Shown here: piece by piece, positions 1 to 8,700 of the stretch | How the letters are laid out: every line of letters begins with the position of its first letter | Numbering within the stretch: position 1 is the first letter of the stretch | IMG/VR virus record: IMGVR_UViG_3300027881_000536 | Coordinates: 1 to 64,000 of that record | Reading direction: 5' to 3' (one strand) | From: a virus | DNA: 64,000 bases | Position numbers and translations under genes: made by a program | The notes under the pieces: model-generated | Databases searched by the model: none | What the model saw: only the letters and a program-made list of their open reading frames with translations | Told to the model about the DNA's origin: nothing

Positions 1-20
1 GGATGACAAGTTTGTCATCC
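1..20. repeat. Perfect inverted repeat at left edge
   Basis: The arms GGATGACAA and TTGTCATCC are exact reverse complements separated by GT. As RNA this gives an 8-bp stem with a 4-base loop. It may be a terminator of an upstream gene or a protein-binding site. It may also extend left of the window. Confidence 0.6.
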
Positions 21-147
21 ATCAATACACTCTGCGTAAGTCCATTTATGGACTGACGCTGTGTGTCGGCTAATGCCTCTTTGTTCTGGGCCGCTAATTG
101 CTGACTCATGTATATCAATAGAGGCAGGGTGTAGTGGCCAATCGAGC

Positions 148-176
148 ATGACCATAAGACTTATGACCATATGGTC
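148..176. repeat. Direct repeat and palindrome cluster
   Basis: ATGACCATA occurs at 148-156 and again at 163-171, 15 bases apart. Between and over them lie two dyads: CATAAG-A-CTTATG at 153-165 and the perfect 12-base palindrome GACCATATGGTC at 165-176. This density within 29 bases of non-coding DNA is typical of an operator or initiator-binding site. Which protein binds is unknown. Confidence 0.5.
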
Positions 177-310
177 GGGAACCGAGCGACTACGGCGGTG
201 CAGTTTCCACACCGTCCTGACCAAATGATGCCACTGTTAGCCGGAGAAACGGCGTGTTGCACCCCGAAGTTGCCCTTCTACCAGCATGCGAACTAGAGAA
301 ATTTTTTCTG

Positions 311-327
311 GAAATTTTTTTATATTG
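311..327 (+). promoter_or_regulatory. AT-rich TATA-like box before the first gene
   Basis: The sequence GAAATTTTTTTATATT starts at 311, about 45-55 bases upstream of the ATG at 370. A 10-base direct repeat, GAAATTTTTT, occurs at 298 and at 311. TTTATATT resembles an archaeal TATA box, which would place transcription start near 345-350. Inferred by eye; a bacterial-type promoter reading is not excluded. Confidence 0.35.
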
Positions 328-369
328 CTCCATAGCAAGTGTCAAATCGTAATACCCCTCCCGCGTGAC

Positions 370-975
370 ATGGCTCTAGAGGATGCTTGGGGAGTTCTCA
401 AGGACAAAGAGTACACTGGAGGCCAAAAGTCGTTCATTGACAGGGCTACCAAGAATCTGGACGAAGAGAAGTTAGGTATAGGCTCGTATTTCCACCAAGC
501 ATTCTACAAGATGAAAGCCGATGCTCAGAAGAAGGTTGGTGATATGCTCTCAAAGGACTTTGGGGCTGTAGATTGGAAGCACAATGCACTCTCAGGGAAC
601 CACATGGATGTGCAAGAGCACATGGAGCATGCAATGATGAGGGCTCAGATGCGTATGCACGCGATAAATGCAAATAATCTTGACCATCCCTGTCTACACA
701 GCGACAAGTGGTTCTACCAACCTAAGCACTTCAACAGCCCCCGCACACATGGTTTTGAATCACCAACGGGAGGTTTGTTTGACCGGGGTGAGCCTTTGCA
801 TGACATATTCGGTAACATGGACCATGGTGAAATGGAGCAATCCTTCAACCCAGGTGGAGTTCATCACCAAGAGAACATGCCCGAGGGGCTTGGAGCAGCG
901 CGCCCCTCAGCAGTAGGACCCCGAGAGAACTATCCTGACCATGCTGCACCTGGTTTCGGTGTCAGAGACCAATAA
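370..975 (+). CDS. AW-LK-tagged His/Met-rich protein, unknown function
   Basis: The 201-aa product is not recognised. Residues 1-11 (MALEDAWGVLK) are a clear copy of the AW-LK tag shared by many proteins in this window. That is why I place the start at ATG 370 and not at the in-frame ATG 286, whose extra 28 residues lie in AT-rich upstream DNA. The middle (about residues 75-110) is an amphipathic helix very rich in His and Met; the C-terminal third is rich in Gly, Pro and His. There are no membrane segments. It is the first gene of the tagged cluster. The His/Met content could mean metal binding, but no defined site is visible. Confidence 0.75.
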   Translation: MALEDAWGVLKDKEYTGGQKSFIDRATKNLDEEKLGIGSYFHQAFYKMKADAQKKVGDMLSKDFGAVDWKHNALSGNHMDVQEHMEHAMMRAQMRMHAINANNLDHPCLHSDKWFYQPKHFNSPRTHGFESPTGGLFDRGEPLHDIFGNMDHGEMEQSFNPGGVHHQENMPEGLGAARPSAVGPRENYPDHAAPGFGVRDQ

Positions 976-990
976 TCTCAATATGGAATA

Positions 991-1011
991 CCGTATGCGC
1001 GTAGCATATGG
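991..1011 (+). promoter_or_regulatory. Hairpin covering the Nudix start codon
   Basis: CCGTATGC (991-998) pairs with GCATATGG (1004-1011) around a 5-base loop: eight pairs, one of them G-U. The ATG at 1008-1010 lies inside the right arm, so the hairpin could hide the start codon and limit translation. It could equally be a chance dyad in a short intergenic gap. Confidence 0.35.
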
Positions 1012-1484
1012 CGCTAGGTGTAGCGTGGGATTTTCTCAAGATGCAAGGATACCGCCATGCTGCAGGTATGGCAATTCGTCACCCTATGCACAAGAATCTC
1101 GTCTTGTGGCTAAGAAGGTCACCGGAAGAAGATACTATGCATGGTTTGTGGGAACTACCTGGCGGAAAAGTCGAAAGTAAGCATAGAGACCCACAACACA
1201 CTGCAGAAGAAGAAGTTATGGAAGAATGTGGACTCCCTGTCTCAAATGTTCAACATTGGGGACAACATATCGACCATGACATGCAGAAGGTGTATCATGG
1301 GTTCCACGGTGTTGCTGAGCATAGTGCAGTGACACTCCCTAGGAATCCAGAGACTGGTGTGCAAGAACATGACAAGTATGCGTGGATGGACCCACAGCAA
1401 ATGTTTGACAGAGATGACATACAGATAAGCCATCATGCCGATTACCTGTTTAACGAGTTGCAAAGCACAAATGGTGGTGAGTAG
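1008..1484 (+). CDS. AW-LK-tagged Nudix hydrolase
   Basis: A 158-aa Nudix (MutT-like) protein that would hydrolyse a nucleoside diphosphate linked to another group; the substrate cannot be told. The Nudix box spans about residues 52-76. It has the GG entry, and the metal-binding E-x-x-E-E core (Glu69, Glu72, Glu73) followed by C-G-L. The box departs from consensus: one extra residue in the loop, no Glu at the usual first position, and Glu in place of the Arg before the core. Upstream, GLWELPGG is typical of the family. Residues 1-11 (MALGVAWDFLK) are the AW-LK tag, which supports ATG 1008. Small Nudix enzymes are common in phages; one bearing a virion-style tag is unusual. Confidence 0.88.
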   Translation: MALGVAWDFLKMQGYRHAAGMAIRHPMHKNLVLWLRRSPEEDTMHGLWELPGGKVESKHRDPQHTAEEEVMEECGLPVSNVQHWGQHIDHDMQKVYHGFHGVAEHSAVTLPRNPETGVQEHDKYAWMDPQQMFDRDDIQISHHADYLFNELQSTNGGE

Positions 1485-2108
1485 GTGAATTTAGCCTTCA
1501 GAACCCATGAAGCGTACCTAGACCAGGCATGGCGAACACTCAAAGATAGTATCTTGCTGAAAATGCCGCCTAATCAGTATGGGGAACAACCTCAACACAG
1601 CACATATCATGTGTATCCAGAAATATGGCAAGAAGCAGGGGGGGCCAGAGCGGGTGAAAGCCATGATGGCCCACATCAGATGTGGACAATTCACGAATTA
1701 GAGGAGAAACTGGGTAGAAAACTGACTCCAGACGCCTTTACTACTTCCCCAGTCAATTGGGAAAGAGATACTAGAGGTCATCAAAGGCAGGCTAGACGGT
1801 TTTTCCCGAAAGAAGAAGCGATTATCCAAGATAGGTTGGGTGGTAAGGAGGGGATGGACAAACTAAGAGCAGATTGGGTGAGGTCTCGTTTAGGCTCTAC
1901 CAGAAGACCACAGACGGACACAGCAATAGCGGAGGAGATGGCGCGGATGAAGCGAATTCCCAATTATAAACAAATAGTTGCACAAGAAAAGAGGGGACGG
2001 AGACTCAATAGAAATTTGAGGGGTACTCCTGCAGTTTTACCTACTTTTCCTAGGCCGAAATACTCACTAGGGCAAGAAATGAAAAGGCAGGAGGAATCGC
2101 AAGTATGA
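1485..2108 (+). CDS. AW-LK-tagged basic protein, unknown function
   Basis: A 207-aa protein of unrecognised family. The GTG start directly follows the TAG of the Nudix gene, with a GGTGGTGA ribosome site overlapping the end of that gene, so translation is probably coupled. The AW-LK tag is at residues 13-20 (DQAWRTLK). The C-terminal half is rich in Arg and Lys and mostly helical in character, compatible with nucleic-acid binding, though no named domain is visible. Confidence 0.75.
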   Translation: MNLAFRTHEAYLDQAWRTLKDSILLKMPPNQYGEQPQHSTYHVYPEIWQEAGGARAGESHDGPHQMWTIHELEEKLGRKLTPDAFTTSPVNWERDTRGHQRQARRFFPKEEAIIQDRLGGKEGMDKLRADWVRSRLGSTRRPQTDTAIAEEMARMKRIPNYKQIVAQEKRGRRLNRNLRGTPAVLPTFPRPKYSLGQEMKRQEESQV

Positions 2109-2114
2109 TACGCG

Positions 2115-2154
2115 CATACCCTATCCGACTGGGTATGAGTGCAGTGTATGCACT
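2115..2154 (+). terminator. Two back-to-back hairpins in an intergenic gap
   Basis: CATACCC (2115-2121) pairs with GGGTATG (2131-2137) across a 9-base loop. Immediately after, AGTGCA (2138-2143) pairs with TGCACT (2149-2154) across a 5-base loop. Both stems are perfect. They fill most of the 64-base gap between two genes. No U-run follows, so a classical intrinsic terminator is not supported; transcript processing, attenuation or protein binding are alternatives. Confidence 0.4.
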
Positions 2155-2172
2155 ATAGTGGGTTGATTTCAA

Positions 2173-2499
2173 ATGATGAGTATCAAGGACTTAGAATATC
2201 TAAAAGGGTTCACTATGATATCTACCAGAGACCCCCTTACTGAGGCTTGGAATTTATTGAAGGCTGGTGAGGATGAGATAGAGAAAAGAATACATTCTGA
2301 AACAGTCGACCCCTTAACAGAATTAGGTCCTCAGACTACAGAACAAGAATGTGGTCAGTGTGAAGGGCAAGGATACATTCTCGTTGGTAGACAAGGTGTA
2401 GAAATGGCACAGGCATGTCCTGATTGTAAGGGGACTGGTCACATTACCACACATACTCCAATTTCAACTACTGGTGAGGGCTTGGAAGGATACCCATGA
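2173..2499 (+). CDS. AW-LK-tagged DnaJ-type zinc-finger protein
   Basis: A 108-aa protein. The AW-LK tag is at about residues 21-30 (PLTEAWNLLK). It is followed by two CxxCxGxG motifs (CGQCEGQG near residue 57 and CPDCKGTG near residue 78) that together form one DnaJ-type zinc site. The first 13 residues carry DLEYLKGF, a string nearly repeated in the ligase-like domain of the 2395-aa protein. The start may be ATG 2173/2176 or ATG 2215, which would make the tag N-terminal as in its neighbours. It overlaps the next gene by 4 bases. There is no J domain, so a chaperone role is not implied. Confidence 0.8.
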   Translation: MMSIKDLEYLKGFTMISTRDPLTEAWNLLKAGEDEIEKRIHSETVDPLTELGPQTTEQECGQCEGQGYILVGRQGVEMAQACPDCKGTGHITTHTPISTTGEGLEGYP

Positions 2500-4538
2500 T
2501 AGCATTTGAGAAAGGATGGGGTGTTCTCAAGGCTAGTCGTCTAGGTTCTCGAGAAAGAGATGCTGCACATAGAGCAAGACTCGTAGACCCGAAAAAAGAA
2601 TTTTCTGAGTACATAGACAAGCCTGGAGGCGGTCATAAGGACGCGGATGGGAAACTAATCAATCCTTTCTACAGAATAGACAAACCTTACGAGCGGGATG
2701 AGGATGGTGGTCAGGGTAGTTTGCAAGACAGAAATTTTCAGCATCATTGGGAACCATCTAAGTTTTCCAACATAATGGACCTGTCGGATTATCCAAATCC
2801 AGCATCACATCGTGCTAGAAAGAAGTTAGAAGATATCCTTTCTGGTAAGATGGAGAAGGTAGAGACTCAAAATAAAGAAACAGGGCTCAAAGTTACAAAT
2901 TGGAAGGCGAGAGCCAAGCCTTTACAGAATGATACTCATAAGTATGGGTTGAAACATGATAACAAGGAGATGCTGGGGCGGCAGGCTTTGCAACACCTTC
3001 AAGATTTGGGATTAGAAGCCGGTAGGGTCCGAGGACACATATTTGTCAAGATGCCTTCAGAACCAGATAAGAAAGGAGACCAGGTATTCGGCCCTAAGGA
3101 TGACCATGTCTTCTACATCCCTGTGGGTAGTCACGACCATGCTAGGCAGGAGTCTTGGCCAAATACAATTGCTGGACGAGATAAGAAATGGGAAATAGAC
3201 GAAGGTTCGCAAGACCCACATACTATGCGTGCACGAAAATATGCTCTACATAGTACAGGTCGTCGTGCACAAGGGCCAGTCAATGTAAAACAAGATGGTA
3301 AGGACAAGTCTAGTAAGATGTATCAGAATCATTACATAGATTATCTGAATCTAATGAATCCCTTCCATAGAAATAGTATTCTCTCCAAAGAGAGCAAATT
3401 GGAGGCTATAGACCCTGAAAAGGCTACCAAGAAGAGATTCGAGAAACAATACTGGAGCAGCAGGGATGCGTCGCAGAAGGTAATGCAGAATGAAATGATG
3501 GGTGGCCCCCCTGAAGGTACTGTTAGCAACCCTAATGTGAATATGACTGATATACACCCACGATTGAGTGGGTTAATAGAAAATGAATTACATGCTATGA
3601 AACATTGGTGGGAAGACCCTCGATTGAAAGCGAAGGATATCAAACAGATGATGCCTAACTTCTGGCATTTCAGTAATTTGAAGTGGGCACCTAAGCATGA
3701 GCAGTTGCCCAAGAAATGGTGGAAGAACAGAGCCAATGAGACTCTGAAGTTGAGCCAGTATCTCAAGGAGGGACCTCCACACCCTTCTATGCAAGAACCC
3801 GGCACATTTGATGGTGGGATGAGTGACACAACATCGTCTCTGCTTGAGCGAAATAAATTCAGACAGCAACATGGGGTAACAACTGATGATGGAAAATTAG
3901 TGCCACCATTACTTCCTACTGGTAGGGCTATAGACCAAGACAGAGGGGAGGTTCAGCCAGCAGGTCCAGGTGCAATTCAACCCCCTACTCAGAAGAGGGG
4001 TGGTTTGGGGCTTTCTGCTTTAGACACTATAAATCAGCCAAAAGAGCCATCCCCGCATATACCCCCTCCCAATAAGAGAATGCCAATCGAAGATGTAATG
4101 GAGGCTAACAAGGATGTCGACCCTACTATCAGAAGAGCCAATACATCACCATTGGAAGGGGCGTTCGATTCCATCATCAAAGTGATTCAACAACCACAGC
4201 CTTTCACTGGTATTGAAGGTAGAGCCCCTGACATTCCACAACCTAATCCTGATGCGGGGAAGATTTTTTGCAATGGTTGCGAACAACCATTCCCATTGAG
4301 TGATATAGTTCCCGTTCAAGCAACCAAGAGTGGGGAGGGAGCGATGTTTGATGCTTTTCGAGAGGTACCTCAAAATGAAAGACTTTGTCGTTCATGTCGG
4401 CAACACACCTCTCAGGGTGAACAAGGTATGTTGAATTGGGGGAGTGGCCAAGATTACAATCTAAACCCTCAAGATATGGACATCTATGTAAGTGGTGACC
4501 GACCCCCAATGACTGGTGGGAAGGTGATAGTAATATGA
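2496..4538 (+). CDS. AW-LK-tagged 680-aa protein with C-terminal zinc site
   Basis: Not recognised by fold. Residues 1-12 (MIAFEKGWGVLK) are the tag. A degenerate second copy, PLEGAFDSIIK, lies near residue 552. The C-terminal part carries CNGC near residue 591 and a later CRSC, suggesting a zinc ribbon. The central part is polar and charged with many Trp, His and Pro residues, followed by a Pro-rich linker. The ATG overlaps the previous stop (ATGA). It is probably a virion-associated or virion-delivered protein, judged only from the tag and neighbours. Confidence 0.8.
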   Translation: MIAFEKGWGVLKASRLGSRERDAAHRARLVDPKKEFSEYIDKPGGGHKDADGKLINPFYRIDKPYERDEDGGQGSLQDRNFQHHWEPSKFSNIMDLSDYPNPASHRARKKLEDILSGKMEKVETQNKETGLKVTNWKARAKPLQNDTHKYGLKHDNKEMLGRQALQHLQDLGLEAGRVRGHIFVKMPSEPDKKGDQVFGPKDDHVFYIPVGSHDHARQESWPNTIAGRDKKWEIDEGSQDPHTMRARKYALHSTGRRAQGPVNVKQDGKDKSSKMYQNHYIDYLNLMNPFHRNSILSKESKLEAIDPEKATKKRFEKQYWSSRDASQKVMQNEMMGGPPEGTVSNPNVNMTDIHPRLSGLIENELHAMKHWWEDPRLKAKDIKQMMPNFWHFSNLKWAPKHEQLPKKWWKNRANETLKLSQYLKEGPPHPSMQEPGTFDGGMSDTTSSLLERNKFRQQHGVTTDDGKLVPPLLPTGRAIDQDRGEVQPAGPGAIQPPTQKRGGLGLSALDTINQPKEPSPHIPPPNKRMPIEDVMEANKDVDPTIRRANTSPLEGAFDSIIKVIQQPQPFTGIEGRAPDIPQPNPDAGKIFCNGCEQPFPLSDIVPVQATKSGEGAMFDAFREVPQNERLCRSCRQHTSQGEQGMLNWGSGQDYNLNPQDMDIYVSGDRPPMTGGKVIVI

Positions 4539-4969
4539 ATCCGTTAGATGTTTCTTGGAGTATTATCAAAACTATGCCTCCTGGTGAGAGAAGACGAGTT
4601 CAGAGTCTGGAGGGGCGGGGATTAAACCCTACTCCTAGGGATATATTCAATATTCAACCCCCTAATGAAAATAAACATGGGATACCAAGCCCTAATGATT
4701 ACATATCATGGGAACAAGCGCTTGACCCATCTAGTCAACGAGATGTAACACAACAAGACTGGGATAATTTGAATAATCCAATGGAGGCGCGGGACCCACC
4801 GGGCCCATCACCTCAAACTACTCCAGAGCGTGTAGGTCCTGGAGATATGACTCCAGATGCAATAATGCGTTATACAAGGCCTCAGTTGGAGCAAATGATA
4901 CAACTGATACACAATGAGTTAAGTCGTAGACAGGATAACAAGAATATGGGTAAGGTGGGTGTCAGATGA
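4535..4969 (+). CDS. AW-LK-tagged protein, paralogue of the 44395 gene
   Basis: A 144-aa protein. Residues 1-12 (MNPLDVSWSIIK) are the tag with Ser in place of Ala. The C-terminal helix (about residues 112-140) reads IMRYTRPQLEQM and continues to a basic end. The protein at 44395-44790 has the same plan: tag first, then ILRLTRPQLDKL and a basic end. The two look like paralogues. The start overlaps the preceding stop (ATGA). Confidence 0.78.
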   Translation: MNPLDVSWSIIKTMPPGERRRVQSLEGRGLNPTPRDIFNIQPPNENKHGIPSPNDYISWEQALDPSSQRDVTQQDWDNLNNPMEARDPPGPSPQTTPERVGPGDMTPDAIMRYTRPQLEQMIQLIHNELSRRQDNKNMGKVGVR

Positions 4970-5574
4970 TGTTGAAGGCGAAAGGGGGTAGATGTCCTGC
5001 TTGTGGTGGTTCTGGGGTTATGCATCCTAGGAGATTTCAAGTTCCTTGTGGTATTTGTAATGGTACTGGGACCATGCAAAAGTCATTCAGATATAACCCT
5101 CCTCAAAATGCTGCTTGGTCATTCCTCAAAGATGCAGATTTGACTCCCGCACAATGGAAACCAGATGCTCAGCAAGGTGGTGGTCAGGGGGCTACAGTTG
5201 GTGAGGCTCCTAAGAAGAGTCCCGAGGAAGAGATGCGTGAGAAAGAGTCAGACCATAATATCAGCGTGAATAACCCAGCGACACAGGAATGGTTCACATC
5301 ACTTCTACCAGATGCAGTAGAGTTCCGTCAGAAGTTGATGAATACTATGTGGAATCCAGGTACAGCACTTCATTCCCCTAACTACAAGAAAGATGTCAAA
5401 CCTATGGAGAGGTCCGCTAAAGAGATAGATTCTCTCATTGCTCATATGAGGTCTATGCATGGTGATACCCCTGGTGCTGGGCGTGGAGTTATGCCAAATG
5501 GGTCCAGTAAAGGACCCAAGAATGATGCTGCGGCAAAATTTGAGAGGGAGTTTAGTGGTCCTGGTGGGGAATAA
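4966..5574 (+). CDS. DnaJ-type zinc-finger protein with internal AW-LK tag
   Basis: A 202-aa protein. Two CxxCxGxG motifs (CPACGGSG at residue 10, CGICNGTG at residue 28) form a DnaJ-like zinc site at the N terminus. The tag (about residues 46-55, PQNAAWSFLK) follows directly. The rest is a polar region with a probable helical stretch at residues 105-160 and a Gly-rich end. Start ATG 4966 overlaps the previous stop. Tag next to a zinc site recurs at 2173 and at 41814. Confidence 0.8.
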   Translation: MMLKAKGGRCPACGGSGVMHPRRFQVPCGICNGTGTMQKSFRYNPPQNAAWSFLKDADLTPAQWKPDAQQGGGQGATVGEAPKKSPEEEMREKESDHNISVNNPATQEWFTSLLPDAVEFRQKLMNTMWNPGTALHSPNYKKDVKPMERSAKEIDSLIAHMRSMHGDTPGAGRGVMPNGSSKGPKNDAAAKFEREFSGPGGE

Positions 5575-5759
5575 TGCCATCAGTTAGTCCTAAGCAAAAG
5601 AAACTCATGGCTGCTTTATCTCATGGTTGGGAACCAAAGAGGCCTTTACCGAAACTCCCTCCTAAGGAAGTCGCTTTACGGTTTCACATAGCAGACTATC
5701 CTAGCCATGACTCCACTAAGAAGGCTTTCGATGTGGCTTGGGAATCTCTCAAGACTTGA
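5574..5759 (+). CDS. Small phage protein with C-terminal AW-LK tag
   Basis: A 61-aa protein. The N-terminal segment SPKQKKLMAALSHGW resembles a short motif I recall from small basic proteins in phage structural modules; their function is unknown. The last 11 residues (AFDVAWESLKT) are an AW-LK tag, here at the C terminus. The ATG overlaps the last base of the previous stop (TAATG). Confidence 0.8.
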   Translation: MPSVSPKQKKLMAALSHGWEPKRPLPKLPPKEVALRFHIADYPSHDSTKKAFDVAWESLKT

Positions 5760-5773
5760 GATAGGTTGATGCG

Positions 5774-5793
5774 ATGACCCCTCTTGGGGTCAT
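5774..5793 (+). promoter_or_regulatory. Strong hairpin at the head of the giant gene
   Basis: ATGACCCC (5774-5781) pairs perfectly with GGGGTCAT (5786-5793) across the loop TCTT, an 8-bp stem. The right arm contains GGGGT, the only Shine-Dalgarno-like stretch before GTG 5796. Folding would therefore hide the ribosome site of the giant gene. No U-run follows. It may throttle translation or protect or terminate the upstream transcript. Confidence 0.5.
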
Positions 5794-5795
5794 AT

Positions 5796-8700
5796 GTGCT
5801 AGTTAGCCCTGTAGACTCCGCATGGGAGATACTGAAAGGTCACATTCTCAAGGCTTCTGCAGGTGAACCACCTGATAAGACGGAGAGAAATCTCATCAAC
5901 GATATCTGCCATGAGAAGGGAAAGAATGCTAGAACTATTCTCAAGCAGCATGAGAATGATGAGAGACTGTTAGTGCGTCTAAATGAAATTGTTCGGAAGT
6001 ACGATAATGATTTCAATTTGGCTTCTGCGTCTGATAAGGAGCCTATTTACAGGGCTGTAACTGAGGACGGCTCTGCATTATGGCCAGCAGGCTGTGAAGA
6101 TGCTTTGTTTCAAAGCACATCCAAAATGGCTAGTGACCACTACAAGCGTATGTCTCCTAGTAAGTTCGTGAGTAACAAGGAGATAATGTTGCTTTCTAGA
6201 CACCCTGATGAATCAGCCGGTGCTATGCTTTCGGATAGACTTCGTGATTTAGTTGAACTGAATCCTGATGCAGCAGATGATGCTAAGAAGGAAGTTATGG
6301 CTCGTCTTGAAGACCATATATCAGAACTAGACCGTTCCGAAAAGACAGAGAAAACAGTTAGTGCGAGGATGAGGGGGCGTGAGGGAGAAGAGGGATATGA
6401 GAACCATGTTAGAGAGGTATTGCATAAACAGCACCGCATGAGAGTTCTCAAGAATCACTATCGTGATAGGGCAGCAAGTGAGATTGTCGGAGAGTTACAA
6501 GGAGTCAAGAAACATCATAGTACTTGCCCCGAGCATGGTGTGATAGGATTCCCAAATTGTGAATGCCCTTCAATTCTAGATTCACAAAGGTCAGATTATC
6601 TAACCTTGGAGCAGAGGATGGGTGGTAGACATCATCCTAGACATTGGGAGAATGAAAATCTGAAAAATGGAGTAGTTGCTTCCATTAATGATTTGGTTCA
6701 TATTATGTGTGAATTCTCAAATATGGCCAATAGTAGTACAATAAGAACTGATGGGGGAAGTAGGAAGGATAGATTAGAGCATTGGTGGAAGAACACTCCT
6801 TGGGACCAACGCAAAGTCATACTGGGATTGGAAATCAAGTACAAGGGAAAGCATTCCCCTAGTCTACCTTACTTGCTTGGTGAGTGGATGAATAATGATG
6901 ATAAGAGAGATTTCTTGCGTTTTGTTTCTGATTTCGAGGGTTCCAAGTCTAAAAGGAGGAGAGAGGGAACTGGAGCCAGAGGTAGAGCCGCTTCTACAGA
7001 CCCAGGAATAATAGGAGATTGGTCTTCCAATGATTTATTCCACTACCTCAGCCCTGATGAATCGTTTGCTTCTCCTGATACACACGCAGATGAGGATTCT
7101 CTAGGTGATACTACCTATGAGGATGTAGATGTGGGTGGAGCAGGTGACTCCGGTTATGGCGGTGAAACCCATTTTGGTCATGAGGGTGAGGGTGGTATCG
7201 AAGTAGAGGACGACCCTTATTCTGAGGAAGATATTGTAGGTTCTGAGTATGCCTCGCAAACAGGTTCAGTTAGAGGAGGTCGTAAGTCTCGTAAGCCACC
7301 CTTCCAAATTTATACACAGCAATGGTTTTCGACAAAAAAAGAGAAAGACGACTGGTTGGCAGATATGCAAGAGAGAGTGAAGTTATCTGAAAGTGGGGGA
7401 GAGACCGTTAACATAAGGAGAGATGGTAAAGAGATAGAAGTACCTTTGTTTCAATCCCATCACCCTGATTATTTGACTAAGAGTGAGATGAAGGATATAA
7501 TCGGGCAAAATGATTTTGCTGCAGAGTGTATTGAGAATCTCAATAAGGATGCAGCAGAAGACTTACTCGAAGAGAAGAGAGGTCATATGCAGAAGGAGAT
7601 AGATGAGAAGGGAGTATTGTATGATGGTCAGTCTCGAGGTCTTCGTGTCAGTCCCAAGACAATGGATTTGGCGTTAGAGGTTCTAGGTTTCTCTAGGACT
7701 CCTGAAGGTCAGAGATATGGTAAACTCAAAGATGCATTATTCACTGATGGTAAATTTATGAAGGAAAATCCTGACCATATACTGGATTCTGGCGTTGGGA
7801 GAGCCGCAATCAATAATCTTCTGCAAGGAGCAGAGAAGCACAGAGAGGCTGCTGGTCAAACAGTACGAACGATACAATGTACCAAATGTGGTGGGTCAAG
7901 AGTATCCAAAAGAAGGTCTAGCGGTAAAGGTGGTAGACTATATCCCTGTGGTAAATGCAGAGACCCTTTCACAGGCGAGTCTACTGGGTATACTACAGCA
8001 TACCGTGAAGGGGATGCCAGTCCTGAGCAGAAAGAGCAAATTATACATGATATGCGTAAGGAGTATGAGGATATAAAAGCCTCTTTCATACCATCAATCC
8101 GAGATTTAGCACATGAGGCAGGTTTCAGCAAGCAATGTCAAGGCTGTAAAGGTTCAGGAGAAGATGAAATTCTAAGAGATAGTGAAGGTAAACCTGAGAA
8201 GTGTATTGAGTGTGAAGGCTATGGTAATGATATTTTCCTAGAGCCTTATCTTAAGGACATATACACTAAGCAAGAGCAAGGGCTGAGTGCAGAAGAGGCC
8301 ATGGACGCTGCTATCAAAGACGCAGAGAGAAGACATAGTATTCTCAAGTATAGGGATAGAGAGAGATTACACGACAAGAGAATGTCTGACCTTGAGAAGT
8401 ATGGCTTACTTTCCAATGGGGTGCCTGCACTCTTTTACATGAATAGGCTTCATGAAAAAATCGGCTCAAATGGCGGAGGTGTTCTGAATAGGAAGGCTCT
8501 TGAGGCACATCGAAAAGAAATTTTAGATGAAAGTCCAGACATAGGTTTCCACCGACTTAAACAAGAATTGGCAGATAGGTTACTGAAGGTCTTCAGTTAC
8601 ATAGATAGAAAGCATGATTATCATGGTTTGAAACTGGCTGATGCTATCCATTCTCCTTATTTTGAGGAACTTCTCAACATCTTATCTGAAAAGCCTCATT

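Larger units (their letters stand above)
1..369. other. Left-edge non-coding, repeat-rich region
   Basis: I see no convincing gene here. One frame is open from base 2 to a TAA at 71-73 (23 codons) and could be the 3' end of a gene that begins left of the window. A 41-codon frame from ATG 171 has no support. The stretch is richer in CpG than the genes that follow and holds inverted and direct repeats (1-20, 148-176), then an AT-rich patch (298-327) just before the first tagged gene. It looks like a boundary between modules, possibly an operator, origin or packaging region. No tRNA fold was recognised. Confidence 0.5.

Noticed and set aside
15-224. Minus-strand 69-codon frame at the left edge
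   Set aside because: No ribosome site, no recognisable product, and it covers the repeat cluster.
60-290. tRNA gene in the left region
   Set aside because: GGTTCCCGACC on the minus strand looked like a T-arm, but the conserved T-loop bases and a full cloverleaf are absent.
3341-3829. 162-codon minus-strand frame inside the 2496 gene
   Set aside because: It lies fully opposite a well-supported tagged gene and encodes a Cys/Phe/Leu-rich shadow peptide.
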